From the NCBI RefSeq assembly GCF_000157895.3, contig NC_022663.1:5704001-5768000 (forward strand): a stretch of 64,000 bases of DNA, given 5' to 3'. Below are positions 1 to 7,836 of this stretch, in pieces. This DNA is from Mycobacterium kansasii ATCC 12478 (GTDB lineage: Bacteria > Actinomycetota > Actinomycetes > Mycobacteriales > Mycobacteriaceae). The position numbers and the translations under genes were made by a program. Within the stretch, counting starts at the first letter, position 1. Each line of letters opens with the position of its first letter. The notes below the pieces were generated by a model, which searched no databases, had not been told where the DNA came from, and worked only from the letters and a program-made list of their open reading frames with translations.

Positions 1-799
1 CGCGGCCCCGGCTGCCGACAACCACCAGCTGGGCTTGTCCGGACTTGTCGACGAGCTGGCGCGCCGGCTGATCCTGCACGACGATCCGGGTTACCGCCAC
101 ATCCGGGTACTGTTCCTGCCAACCCGCCAAGCGCTCGGCCAGCACCTGTTCGGCCATCGACTGTGTTGCCGGCCAATCGATTCCGGGCCACTCCGAGACA
201 TCGATGTCGCTCCATGCATGCAGGCCCACCAGCCCCACGCGCCGGCGTGCGGCCTCGTCGAATGCGAACGCCGTGGCCAGTTCGGAGGCCGACGAGCCGT
301 CGATGCCCACCAGCACCGGTGCCTGACCGCGCTGCGCCGCCGACGGGTCCTCGTCGTGGACGATCACGACCGGACAGTGTGCGTAGCGGAGCACGGCGGA
401 ACTGACCGAGCCGAGCTGCCGGCCAGGCCATCGTCCGCTGCCCAGACAACCCGTGACCACCATTTCCGCGTCTTTGGACAGGTCGACCAGCGCCGGAACG
501 GCTGGTGACCCCAGGATCTCGGTGTGGACGCCGGCAGGACCGCCACCCTGAGCGGCCTCGTCGACCACTTTGAGCGCTTCGTCGACCAGTCGGCGTCCCC
601 GATCCTGCTGCCAGCGCGCCAGGCCCGCCGGCATCGGCATCTTCAGCCGGCTCGACACTTCGGGCGACACGGCATGCACGAGTGTCAGTGGGATGTTTCG
701 CAGTTCGGCATCGTGGGCCGCCCACTGTACCGCCAGCCGGGCGGACGGTGACTCGTCGATGCCGACGACAATTCCCAGAGGTGCGTTGCGCGATGACAT
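1..799 (-). CDS. TB31.7: Universal stress protein, TB31.7-like (3' end outside window)
   Basis: Tandem universal stress protein, cut by the window edge after 266 codons; the M. tuberculosis homologue Rv2623 has about 297. The first USP domain (about residues 8-145) carries the ATP-binding pattern G-x2-G-x9-G-S as GCLGSGRWPGRQLGS. The second domain begins at VLVGIDGSSASELA and is cut at VVVGSRGR, the start of its own ATP motif. Rv2623 binds ATP and slows growth in the hypoxic DosR programme (known for the family). Start chosen at the ATG at 797-799, preceded by AAGGACGAG. A degenerate DosR box lies about 85-100 bases upstream. Identity is strong from the near-verbatim stretch DVSEWPGIDWPATQS. 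Confidence 0.93.
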   Translation of the reverse strand, partial: MSSRNAPLGIVVGIDESPSARLAVQWAAHDAELRNIPLTLVHAVSPEVSSRLKMPMPAGLARWQQDRGRRLVDEALKVVDEAAQGGGPAGVHTEILGSPAVPALVDLSKDAEMVVTGCLGSGRWPGRQLGSVSSAVLRYAHCPVVIVHDEDPSAAQRGQAPVLVGIDGSSASELATAFAFDEAARRRVGLVGLHAWSDIDVSEWPGIDWPATQSMAEQVLAERLAGWQEQYPDVAVTRIVVQDQPARQLVDKSGQAQLVVVGSRGR

Positions 800-880
800 G
801 ACTCGTCCTTCGTGTGCCGGTTCGCCGCTATGGACGCTATCTACGGCGGCCCGGCCGGGTCAGAGCCGTTTGTCACCAGC

Positions 881-900
881 ACGAAGGCATAAGTCCCGCG
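881..900 (-). promoter_or_regulatory. Candidate DosR box upstream of TB31.7
   Basis: On the minus strand the site reads GCGGGACTTATGCCTTCG, with an intact GGGACT half of the DosR consensus TTSGGGACTWWAGTCCCSAA and a degraded second half. It lies 82-101 bases upstream of the TB31.7 start, where such boxes sit. DosR control of TB31.7 is established in M. tuberculosis; the site itself is inferred by eye. Confidence 0.42.
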
Positions 901-910
901 ATCGGTGCGA

Positions 911-1744
911 TCAGATGCCCGATATCGCCGGTTTGGAGGCGACGATGGCCACCGCGGCCAACCGCTCTCGATGCTTGCGGAATGTGTTGCGCATCACCAG
1001 CACTCGCTTACGCGCGGCCGGTTGGGTGAGGACGTTCTTGGCAAAGCGCAGCGCACCGAACAGACCTTCGTCGGCGATCAGCCGGCGCGGCTGCAACAGT
1101 GCCATCGGGGCGGTCGCGACGTGCTCCACAACCAGGCCGTGTCCGGCCAGCAGCTGCGACCATTCCGCGACGGTGAGCGGACGCGCGTTGACCTTGATCG
1201 CCCGTGCCAGCGACTGCCTGACCTCGGTGCTGACGTCGTCGGGCACGTCGTCGGGCGTCAGGGCCAGCTCGTGAATGGCGTAGCGGCCGCGTGGGCGCAG
1301 CACCCGCGCCGCCTCGGCCACGATCGCGTGCTTGGCCGCATCCCCCTGCATGGTCAACATCGCCTCGCCGATCACCACATCGACGCTGGCGTCGGGTAAT
1401 CCGGTATCGGAGGCATCGGTGACCCGCACGTCGCCCCGGTTTCCGTGATCTTGCAGCACCCCGCGAACCAGGTTGGCGGCATCCGGGTCGCCTTCCGCGC
1501 CAACGTACGATCGCGGGTGCCGGACCAGTATTTCGGCGGCGGTACGGCCTAGACCCGGAGCCAGCTCGAGCACGTCAGCGTCGCTGACGTCGGCGCGGGC
1601 CAGCAGGGTGCGGGTCAGCTCCACGCCACCGGGCCGGAGCACCCGTTTGCCCAGCCGGGCCAGCAGCCAGTGCCCCTGCAGATGATCCTCGTCGCGACTC
1701 GACTGGGGCAGCGGCCGCTCGCATCCGTCTGGTTCGTCCGCCAT
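911..1744 (-). CDS. SAM-dependent methyltransferase, Rv2622-like
   Basis: 277-residue class I methyltransferase of unknown substrate. Motif I is VLELAPGLGRTA (about residue 59), followed by an acidic residue at VGAEGD. The substrate-side region VVIGEAMLTMQ and the C-terminal core IHELALTP fit the Methyltransf_11/25 group. Length and position next to TB31.7 match M. tuberculosis Rv2622 (273 aa). Its ATG at 1744 overlaps the TGA of the upstream cupin-containing gene (ATGA), so the two were co-translated. No membrane segment or signal peptide is visible. Confidence 0.85.
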   Translation of the reverse strand: MADEPDGCERPLPQSSRDEDHLQGHWLLARLGKRVLRPGGVELTRTLLARADVSDADVLELAPGLGRTAAEILVRHPRSYVGAEGDPDAANLVRGVLQDHGNRGDVRVTDASDTGLPDASVDVVIGEAMLTMQGDAAKHAIVAEAARVLRPRGRYAIHELALTPDDVPDDVSTEVRQSLARAIKVNARPLTVAEWSQLLAGHGLVVEHVATAPMALLQPRRLIADEGLFGALRFAKNVLTQPAARKRVLVMRNTFRKHRERLAAVAIVASKPAISGI

Positions 1745-2350
1745 CAGCTGCCCTGGGGCACAGCGGGTTCCAAGGCCGGCGCCTGGCGCCGCTTATGCAC
1801 GGTGAGGTATCGCAAGCCCGCTGGGCCGGCAGTGAACTGCCGGCGCGAGCGTCGTGGCAGCCACAGCAGTGCGCCCGGGTGCAGGTTGATGGTGCCCTCC
1901 TCGGTGCTCAGCCGGCCGCTGCCAGACAAGACGTGGATCAAGACGTCGAGATCCGGTCCAGTATGCAATGCCGATTCCGCCGCCGGGCGGCAGGGCGACG
2001 ATGTTGGAGTCCAGATGACGCTCCCGGACCTCCAATTTCCATGCTGCTCCGGTGGCGTCGGTGGGTACGGCGGTGTCGTGGGTGTCGTTGGTGTCGGCCA
2101 GGACCCGGGGCAGTGGCGTGGTGGTCAGCTTGCTGATCCGGATACGCCACACCTCGGGGCCCTTTTCGACGTATTCCCACCCGTAGCCGCCGGGGTGTTC
2201 GGTGTCGAACTCGGCGCGCAGGTGTTTGGGGTCGTGGTTGTTGACCAGAACGAACGACCCGCCGGTGGGCAACGCGGCGTAGCGGGCGAAAATCATCGGA
2301 TGCTTGTCCGGTTTGCGTAGTCGGCGTACGTCAAGTTCGTTGTCGGGCAT
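1744..2350 (-). pseudogene. DUF2249 + cupin protein, frameshifted
   Basis: The reading frame opened at the ATG at 2350 encodes a DUF2249-type domain (LDVRRLRKPDKHPMIFARY near the start, then VLVNNHDPKHLRAEF and WEYVEKGPEVWRI). It continues into the start of a cupin (NIVALPPGGGIG). Near 1965 the frame is lost: the rest of the cupin (HTGPDLDVLIHVLSGSGRL, then HPGALLWLPRRSRRQF) is in the neighbouring frame and ends in a TGA overlapping the methyltransferase ATG. One extra base, or two missing, explains it. The joined product would be about 200 aa. The original frame runs on to 1793, so translation would add a long wrong tail. A sequencing error or recoding are alternatives. It diverges from fdxA across a palindrome. 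Confidence 0.72.
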
Positions 2351-2372
2351 AGGGTTCCCCGCCTCAAGTAGT

Positions 2373-2396
2373 TTTTACAAAACTGGTTGTGTAAAA
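2373..2396. promoter_or_regulatory. Palindromic operator over the leaderless fdxA promoter
   Basis: A 24-bp imperfect palindrome, TTTTACA-x-AAC-xx-GTT-x-TGTAAAA, with 20 of 24 positions symmetric. It lies between the divergent cupin gene and fdxA. Its right arm contains TAAAAT (2392-2397), exactly 7 bases before the fdxA ATG, the usual spacing of a leaderless mycobacterial promoter; no Shine-Dalgarno is present. A repressor here would block both directions. The winged-helix regulator at 2754 is the obvious candidate (inference). Confidence 0.65.
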
Positions 2397-2404
2397 TCTA
2401 GCGC

Positions 2405-2761
2405 ATGACATACGTGATCGGAAAGCCGTGCATCGACGTGATGGACCGCGCCTGTGTGGAGGAGTGCCCGGTCGATTGCATCTACGAGGGGGGCCGGGCG
2501 CTCTACATCCACCCGGACGAATGTGTGGACTGTGGAGCCTGTGAGCCGGTATGCCCGGTGGAGGCCATTTACTACGAGGACGACCTGCCGGCCGAGCTGG
2601 AACCCTACCGGGCAGACAATGCGGCGTTCTTCACCGAAACCCTGCCGGGCCGGGACGAACCGCTGGGTTCGCCGGGCGGGGCTGCCAAGATTGGGCCTCT
2701 GGGGGTTGATACTCCCCTGGTGGCCGCCGAGCCCAGAGCCGACGATTCCGGAGGTGAGTGA
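2405..2761 (+). CDS. fdxA: 7Fe ferredoxin FdxA
   Basis: 118-residue soluble ferredoxin for electron transfer with one [3Fe-4S] and one [4Fe-4S] cluster. Cysteines fall at 9, 17, 21, 25 and then 40, 43, 46, 50 in the pattern CVDCGACEPVCP. The C-terminal tail GSPGGAAKIGPLGVDTPLVA matches FdxA (Rv2007c, a DosR-regulon ferredoxin) better than the housekeeping FdxC. The ATG at 2405 has no ribosome binding site and sits 7 bases after a -10 box, so the transcript is probably leaderless. It is first in a plus-strand run with a regulator, a membrane protein, a cupin and a flavin oxidoreductase. In M. tuberculosis fdxA lies elsewhere in the genome, so this placement is unusual. Confidence 0.92.
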   Translation: MTYVIGKPCIDVMDRACVEECPVDCIYEGGRALYIHPDECVDCGACEPVCPVEAIYYEDDLPAELEPYRADNAAFFTETLPGRDEPLGSPGGAAKIGPLGVDTPLVAAEPRADDSGGE

Positions 2762-3419
2762 TATCGCCAGATCAGTCCAGGAGCCGACGGGACGCCGTCG
2801 CGCGGTGCTGCGGGTATTGCGGGCATCACGCGTTCCGATGAGCATCGTTGCGATTGCCGACGCGCTGGAAATACATCCGAATACCGTCCGGTTCCACCTC
2901 GACGCCCTGGTCGCCGACGGCCAGGCGCAGCGCGTCGAGTCCGGTCCACGCGGTCCGGGACGGCCGCCGCAGATGTTCTCCGCGGTTCGGCAGATGGACC
3001 GAGGTGGCGCGCGGCACTATCGGCTGCTCGCCGAAATCCTTTCCAACGGCCTTGCCGCCGAACCTGATTCACAAGCGAAGGCGCTGGCCGCCGGACGCGC
3101 CTGGGGGCAGCGGCTGGAAGCACCGGCAACCGACAGCAACGCCGAGAAGTCGATCGAGCACCTGGTGGGGGTGCTCGACCAGCTGGGGTTCGCCCCGGAG
3201 CGCCGGGTGTCCGACGGGCAGCACCAGCTGGGCCTGCGCCACTGCCCGTTTCTGGAAGTCGCCGAAAGCCGATCCGCCATCGTCTGTCCGATCCACCTCG
3301 GGCTCATGCAAGGAGCTCTGGAATCATGGGCGGCGCCAGTCGGCGTCGAGCGGCTCGACGTGTTCGCCGAGCCAGACCTGTGTCTGGCCCACCTCTCGCT
3401 GAAAGGAGCGGCCAGGTGA
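2754..3419 (+). CDS. Winged-helix regulator with C-terminal Cys cluster, Rv2621c-like
   Basis: 221-residue transcriptional regulator of the COG2345/ArsR-like group. The N-terminal helix-turn-helix (about residues 18-75) reads VPMSIVAIADALEIHPNTV, then a wing ending GPGRPPQMF. The C-terminal domain has CPF (LRHCPF), VCPIH and LCLAH. Cys patterns of this kind are shared with SufR-like Fe-S sensing repressors, so a redox- or NO-sensitive cluster is plausible (inference). The GTG at 2754 overlaps the end of fdxA by 8 bases; the length fits Rv2621c (224 aa). It probably binds the palindrome at 2373-2396. The stop overlaps the next start (GTGA). Confidence 0.82.
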   Translation: MSDIARSVQEPTGRRRAVLRVLRASRVPMSIVAIADALEIHPNTVRFHLDALVADGQAQRVESGPRGPGRPPQMFSAVRQMDRGGARHYRLLAEILSNGLAAEPDSQAKALAAGRAWGQRLEAPATDSNAEKSIEHLVGVLDQLGFAPERRVSDGQHQLGLRHCPFLEVAESRSAIVCPIHLGLMQGALESWAAPVGVERLDVFAEPDLCLAHLSLKGAAR

Positions 3420-3841
3420 GCACCGGCCCGGCGATCGAGGTTGCCATCACCTTCGTGTGGCTCGGCATGGTGCTGGCCATCTCGTTCCTGGAAGCGCCGC
3501 TGAAGTTCCGGGCGCCCAATGTCACGCTGCAGATCGGGCTCGGCATCGGCCGCCTGGTCTTTCGCGCGCTCAACACCGTCGAGGTCGGGTTCGCGCTGGT
3601 CCTGCTGGCACTGGTGGTGGCCGGCCCGACGCCGGGGGGCGTCAGTGTGGCGCTCGGAGTCGCGCTGGCCGCGCTGGCCCTGCAACTGATCGCGGTTCGT
3701 CCCCGCCTGACCCGCCGCTCCGACCGGGTGCTGGCCGGGCAGGAGGGGCCGCGCTCCCGGGCCCACTACATATACGTCGGTTTTGAGGTGGTCAAGGTGG
3801 TCGCCCTGGTGGTGGCGGGGATACTGCTACTGAACGGCTGA
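3416..3841 (+). CDS. Small integral membrane protein, Rv2620c-like
   Basis: 141 residues with four hydrophobic segments: AITFVWLGMVLAISFLE, VEVGFALVLLALVVAG, VSVALGVALAALALQLIAV and VVKVVALVVAGILLL. Same length as M. tuberculosis Rv2620c. No catalytic motif is recognised and the function is unknown. The GTG start overlaps the TGA of the regulator, implying translational coupling and a role in the same redox-linked unit. The next gene follows after 12 bases. Confidence 0.82.
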   Translation: MSTGPAIEVAITFVWLGMVLAISFLEAPLKFRAPNVTLQIGLGIGRLVFRALNTVEVGFALVLLALVVAGPTPGGVSVALGVALAALALQLIAVRPRLTRRSDRVLAGQEGPRSRAHYIYVGFEVVKVVALVVAGILLLNG

Positions 3842-3853
3842 AAGGACTCATCG

Positions 3854-4198
3854 ATGGAATCCATTTCGCTGAACGAGCTGGCCGCCGAAAAGCTGGCCGA
3901 GGCGAAACAGTCCCACAGTGGACGGGCTGCGCACACCATCCACGGCGGGCACACCCACGAACTGCGGCAGACCGTGCTGGCCCTGCTTGCCGACCATGAC
4001 CTGTCCGAACACGACAGCCCGGGCGAGGCGACGTTGCAGGTGCTGCAGGGACACGTGCGCCTCACCACCGCCGACGATGCCTGGGACGGCAAAACAGGCG
4101 ATTACGTGGCGATTCCGCGCACCCGGCACGCCCTGCACGCGGTGCAGGATTCGGTGGTCATGCTGACCGTGCTGAAAGACCAGCCCGGCGCGCACTAA
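3854..4198 (+). CDS. Cupin-domain protein, Rv2619c-like
   Basis: 114-residue single-domain cupin. The first cupin motif is reduced (LSEHDSPGEATLQVLQG) and the second is GDYVAIPRTRHALHAVQD. Metal ligands of the first motif are partly degenerate: one His (EHDS) and a Glu remain. Length matches Rv2619c (117 aa). The ATG at 3854 is preceded by GAAAGGACTC. Probably a small metal-binding or sensor protein of the fdxA unit; the exact function is unknown. Confidence 0.8.
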   Translation: MESISLNELAAEKLAEAKQSHSGRAAHTIHGGHTHELRQTVLALLADHDLSEHDSPGEATLQVLQGHVRLTTADDAWDGKTGDYVAIPRTRHALHAVQDSVVMLTVLKDQPGAH

Positions 4199-4200
4199 GC

Positions 4201-5148
4201 GTGCTGTCCACGCCCTGGTCCCGGGGCTTCGGCCTGCGGGTGCCCATCGTCAACGCGCCCATGGGCGGGGTGGCCGGCGGTCGATTGGCCGCCGCGGTCA
4301 CCGCTGCCGGCGGTCTGGGCATGATCGGCATGGGCAGCACGGCGACCCAGGCGTCGCTGGCCGAACAGCTGCGGCAGGTGACCGGCAGGTTCGGGATCGG
4401 GCTGGTCGACTGGGTGATGCGTGACGAAGTTGGCCTGCTCGAGGACGCGCTGGCCGCGCGGCCGGCGCTGTTGTCGGTCAGCTTCGGTACCGATTGGTCC
4501 TGGGTGGACAAGGCGCACGACGCCGGAATCGTCACGGCCACACAGGTTTACGACGGCGCAGGGGCCCGTCGCGCGGTTGACGCCGGGGTGGACATCGTGG
4601 TCGCACGCGGGGCCGAGGGGGGCGGCCACGGCGAGGTACGGCTGGGCACGCTGCCGTTGCTGGATGCCGTCCTGGAAGCCGTGTCGGTGCCGGTGCTGGC
4701 CGGCGGTGGCATCGCCTCGCCCCGCAGCCTGGCCGCGGTGCTGGCCGCCGGTGCCAGCGGGGCCTGGGTGGGCACCCGCCTGGCGGCGTGCCCCGAGGCG
4801 CTGACCAGCGAGAGTACCCGTCGGGCGTTGATCGAGGCCCGCGAAACCGATACCCGGGTGAGCCGGGTATTCGACGTCGCCGCCGGCCTGCCCTGGCCGG
4901 CGCGGTACCCCTCACGGGTGTTGGCCAACGACTTCGTCGCGCAATGGACGGGCCGGGAGGATGAGCTGGCCGCTGACCCGGATGCCCGGGCGCGGTTGGC
5001 CGCCGCGGTCGCTGCCGAAGACCTGCGGGTGGCCCCCGTCGATGCGGGGCAGGGCGTCGGGATGATCGGTGACAACGCGTCGGTCGCCGAGGTTATCGGG
5101 CCGATGTGCTCGGGTGCGGAAAGTTTGCTCGCTCGCTGGGGCTCATGA
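4201..5148 (+). CDS. FMN-dependent nitronate monooxygenase-family protein
   Basis: 315-residue TIM-barrel flavoprotein of the 2-nitropropane dioxygenase/nitronate monooxygenase family. Family signatures are VPIVNAPMGGVAGGRLAAAV at the N-terminus, the glycine-rich ARGAEGGGHGE (about residue 138) and the phosphate-binding VLAGGGIASPRSLAAVLAAG with GAWVGTR. The His of the GGH motif is the usual catalytic residue of the family. The GTG start lies two bases after the cupin stop, so it is cotranscribed with fdxA. It converges with the regulator at 5143 with a short overlap. A role in detoxifying nitro or nitronate compounds under NO or redox stress is an inference from context. Confidence 0.86.
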   Translation: MLSTPWSRGFGLRVPIVNAPMGGVAGGRLAAAVTAAGGLGMIGMGSTATQASLAEQLRQVTGRFGIGLVDWVMRDEVGLLEDALAARPALLSVSFGTDWSWVDKAHDAGIVTATQVYDGAGARRAVDAGVDIVVARGAEGGGHGEVRLGTLPLLDAVLEAVSVPVLAGGGIASPRSLAAVLAAGASGAWVGTRLAACPEALTSESTRRALIEARETDTRVSRVFDVAAGLPWPARYPSRVLANDFVAQWTGREDELAADPDARARLAAAVAAEDLRVAPVDAGQGVGMIGDNASVAEVIGPMCSGAESLLARWGS

Positions 5149-5835
5149 CGCTCGGCCCTTGAGCACGACGCAACACCTTTGCGGCCCGGGGTCCAGCCGG
5201 GCGTCGGGGCCGTGCGGCGCCAGGGCGTCGGACACCCCGGTGATCAGCGCGTGGTTCATGGTGCAGGCCAGCTCCGTCTGCTCCTGGGCCAGCGCATGGA
5301 ACGGGCAGTTCGCCAGCTCGACTTCGCCATCGGTGCGGCGGGGCTCGTAGCCGTGCCGGCGCAGCACCCGCAACGTCACCTCGAGTGCGGCCGCGGCATC
5401 CGCGGGCTTGGCGACGCCGTTGCCGATCATCTGGCCGTAGTCGTGGGCGAGTTGGTTGAGCACCTCGGCGGCGGGCTCGCCGGTGGTGGCCGAGCGGGCG
5501 ATGGCCGCGGCCATCAGCCGTCCCGCCAGCTCGTACTCCCGCTGCGGAAGGCTCACCGCGATATCGCGCCGAGCCCTGCGGTACCGCTTGGCGGTCCGTC
5601 CCGCACCGGGGCCGGAGCGACCCGTCACACGTGCGTAGTCGGTCTCCAGCAGGCCCTCGGCGGTGAGTCGGTCGAGGTGGAATTTGACCTGGTGGTGGGC
5701 GATTCCCAGGGCGTCGGCCGCCTGGTCGCGGCTCACCGGCCCTGGTTGTGAGCACACGTACTCGTAGAGCCGATGACGCACCGGGTCGGCCAGTGCCCCG
5801 ATCCCGGCGGCGTTGCGTTCGAGTGAGTCCGTCAT
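5143..5835 (-). CDS. Winged-helix regulator with Cys motif, Rv2618-like
   Basis: 230-residue regulator, paralogous in design to the protein at 2754. HTH at about residues 14-70 (LADPVRHRLYEYV, then DQAADALGIAHHQVKFHLD). Linker with RSGPGAGRTAKRYRRA. C-terminal domain with NCPFHALAQEQTELACTMNH and a final CC (QRCCVVL). These Cys residues could hold a metal or Fe-S cluster (inference). The ATG at 5835 gives a length close to Rv2618 (225 aa); an upstream in-frame TTG at 5856 is less likely. It diverges from a DoxX-like gene, whose control region has a perfect 12-bp palindrome. Confidence 0.82.
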   Translation of the reverse strand: MTDSLERNAAGIGALADPVRHRLYEYVCSQPGPVSRDQAADALGIAHHQVKFHLDRLTAEGLLETDYARVTGRSGPGAGRTAKRYRRARRDIAVSLPQREYELAGRLMAAAIARSATTGEPAAEVLNQLAHDYGQMIGNGVAKPADAAAALEVTLRVLRRHGYEPRRTDGEVELANCPFHALAQEQTELACTMNHALITGVSDALAPHGPDARLDPGPQRCCVVLKGRAS

Positions 5836-5878
5836 AAGTCTGTTTCTAAGAGACAAAACACTTGACGGTACAGCTTAC

Positions 5879-5890
5879 ACGTTCTAACGT
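5879..5890. promoter_or_regulatory. 12-bp palindrome in divergent promoter
   Basis: ACGTTCTAACGT, arms ACGTT/AACGT around CT, lies between the Rv2618-like regulator and the Rv2617c-like membrane gene. A single site can serve both promoters. It differs in sequence from the palindrome at 2373-2396, so the two regulators probably have separate operators. Confidence 0.4.
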
Positions 5891-5922
5891 ACAAAATACT
5901 TTCCTATAGAAATGGAGGGGTC

Positions 5923-6378
5923 ATGAGTACCAGGCAAGTCCACCAATCCGTCGGTGTCGCACCGTCCTTCGCCGACCAGGTGAAGGATCCGGCATATTCG
6001 GCGTACCTGCTGCTTCGCACCGTGTTCACGGTGGCGCCCATCGTGTTCGGGCTAGACAAGTTCTTCAATCTGCTGACCCACCCGCATCACTGGAGCATGT
6101 ACCTGGCCGGCTGGATCGACAACCTGGTGCCCGGTACCGCCGACCAGTGCATGTACCTGGTGGGTGCGATCGAGATCGCCGCCGGCGTGCTGGTTGCGGT
6201 GGTGCCGCGCTTTGGTGCCTGGGTGGTGGCGGCCTGGCTGGCCGGGATCATCCTCGACCTGGTCACCGGTCCCGGGTTCTACGACGTGGCACTGCGCGAC
6301 TTCGGTTTGCTGGCCGGCGCTGTCGCGCTGGCCCGGCTGGCCCAGGGTGTGCACCGGGGCAGCATCGGGCGGCATTGA
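5923..6378 (+). CDS. DoxX-like membrane protein, Rv2617c-like
   Basis: 151-residue membrane protein with four helices (around YLLLRTVFTVAPIVFGLDKF, YLVGAIEIAAGVLVAVVP, WVVAAWLAGIILDLVTGPGF and FGLLAGAVALARLA). The GLDKFFNLL segment and the layout resemble DoxX/DoxD-family quinone- or thiol-linked membrane proteins. Rv2617c is 146 aa. A strong Shine-Dalgarno, GGAGGGG, lies just before the ATG. Divergent from the Cys-rich regulator, which probably controls it. Confidence 0.8.
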   Translation: MSTRQVHQSVGVAPSFADQVKDPAYSAYLLLRTVFTVAPIVFGLDKFFNLLTHPHHWSMYLAGWIDNLVPGTADQCMYLVGAIEIAAGVLVAVVPRFGAWVVAAWLAGIILDLVTGPGFYDVALRDFGLLAGAVALARLAQGVHRGSIGRH

Positions 6379-6393
6379 GGGGGCCCGGTTCCG

Positions 6394-6897
6394 TCAGATC
6401 CCGCGCAGGTAGCGCTTGGCGATGATGCGCTGGGCCACCGACACGACCGGCCCGCCGAGCTTGCTCCACCAGATCGCGGGCCGGGAGAACGCCGACACCT
6501 CCGCGTATACCGCGGAGGTGTTCGCGTCGTAGCGCACGGCGAACCGTTCCTCACCGGACTCCGGGTGACCCGGCAGCGTGCCATAGGCGAATCCACGGGT
6601 ATCGGGTTCGTCGATGACGTACACGACGCGGCAGGGCGCGCGCAGCAGACCCATCATCTTGACCACCACGATGGCCGAAACCGCCGCCACGTCGGAACTC
6701 GCCACAACGCCCAGGCCGGCCCCGCGCTGCATGCCCCAGCGCATGACGGCGTCGGCGGCTTGCTCGAAACGCACACGGCCAGAACCGATCTGGGCCGACA
6801 CGCTGAGGTGATCGTAGCCCGGCGGCAGCTGCGCGGCCGCGGTCGCGCCCACTTCGGGATAGGTCAGCTGAAGGTCGGCGAGCGCATCCAGGTCCAC
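6394..6897 (-). CDS. DUF1990 family protein, Rv2616-like
   Basis: 167 residues, close to Rv2616 (166 aa). Features of DUF1990 (YndB/START-like fold) include TYPEVGATAAAQLPPGYDHL at the N-terminus, the central VVYVIDEPDTRGFAYGTLPG and SGEERFAVRYD. Probably a lipophilic ligand-binding protein; the function is unknown. The GTG at 6897 was chosen because the alignable protein begins there. It diverges from an aldo/keto reductase with only 54 bases between the starts. Confidence 0.8.
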   Translation of the reverse strand: MDLDALADLQLTYPEVGATAAAQLPPGYDHLSVSAQIGSGRVRFEQAADAVMRWGMQRGAGLGVVASSDVAAVSAIVVVKMMGLLRAPCRVVYVIDEPDTRGFAYGTLPGHPESGEERFAVRYDANTSAVYAEVSAFSRPAIWWSKLGGPVVSVAQRIIAKRYLRGI

Positions 6898-6951
6898 ACA
6901 CCCAGCTTGCCACGACGGATTGCGCAGCCGGGTTGGCGGCGTACGGTCGGA

Positions 6952-7836
6952 ATGGTGACCACACAGACCTCGAAAGCCTTGGCAGCAGCATCCGGAACAT
7001 TCACATTCGGCGGCGACTTGACGGTCAACCGGCTCGGCTTCGGCGCGATGCGCCTGACCGGTGAGGGCGTGTGGGGGCCACCGGCCGACCGCGAGGAGTG
7101 TGTTCGGGTGTTGCGGCGCGCCGTCGAACTCGGCGTGAATTTCATCGACACCGCCGATTCCTACGGCCCCTACGTGTCCGAGGAGATCATCCGCGAGGCG
7201 CTGCATCCCTACGCCGGGCTGGTGATCGCCACCAAGGCCGGGTTGCTGCGGACGGGGCCGGGGGTGTGGATTCCGTTGGGTAACCCGAGCTATCTGCGCC
7301 AGGAGTGCGAGATGAGCCTGCGGCGTCTGGGCGTCGACACCATTGACCTGTTCCAGCTGCATCGCATCGACCGTCACGTTCCCCTGGAAGAGCAAGTCGG
7401 CGAACTGCTCGCGCTGAAGAACGAAGGCAAGATCCGCCATATCGGGCTATCCGAGGTCGACGTGGACCAACTGAAGGCGGCCCGGCAGATCACCGAAATC
7501 GTGTCGGTGCAGAACATGTACAACCTGGCCTCGCGGGGCGCCGAACCACTCGTGGATTTCGCCACCCAGCAAGGCGTCGGTTTCATTCCATGGTTTCCGC
7601 TGGCGTCGGGTCCGCTGGCCGCCCCCGATGGCCCGCTGCGGCAGATCGCGGCCGAGCATCGTGCGACGCCGTCGCAGCTGGCGCTGGCCTGGCTGTTGAA
7701 ACGCTCACCGGCGATGTTGCCAATTCCGGGCACCTCGAGCGTGGCGCATCTGGAGGAGAACGTCGCCGCGGCCGAGATCGAGCTGAGCGACGACGAATTC
7801 GAGCTGCTGGCGGCCATCGGAGAGCAGAACGCCTGA
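6952..7836 (+). CDS. Aldo/keto reductase
   Basis: 294-residue NADPH-dependent oxidoreductase with an (alpha/beta)8 barrel. Catalytic tetrad elements are visible: Asp in NFIDTADSYGPY with its Tyr, Lys in VIATKAGLL and His in LFQLHRID. The cofactor loop is IPGTSSVAHLEENV. The start is the ATG at 6952. This gene is not at the corresponding M. tuberculosis locus, where PE_PGRS45 lies between Rv2616 and thrS. Substrate unknown. Confidence 0.88.
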   Translation: MVTTQTSKALAAASGTFTFGGDLTVNRLGFGAMRLTGEGVWGPPADREECVRVLRRAVELGVNFIDTADSYGPYVSEEIIREALHPYAGLVIATKAGLLRTGPGVWIPLGNPSYLRQECEMSLRRLGVDTIDLFQLHRIDRHVPLEEQVGELLALKNEGKIRHIGLSEVDVDQLKAARQITEIVSVQNMYNLASRGAEPLVDFATQQGVGFIPWFPLASGPLAAPDGPLRQIAAEHRATPSQLALAWLLKRSPAMLPIPGTSSVAHLEENVAAAEIELSDDEFELLAAIGEQNA

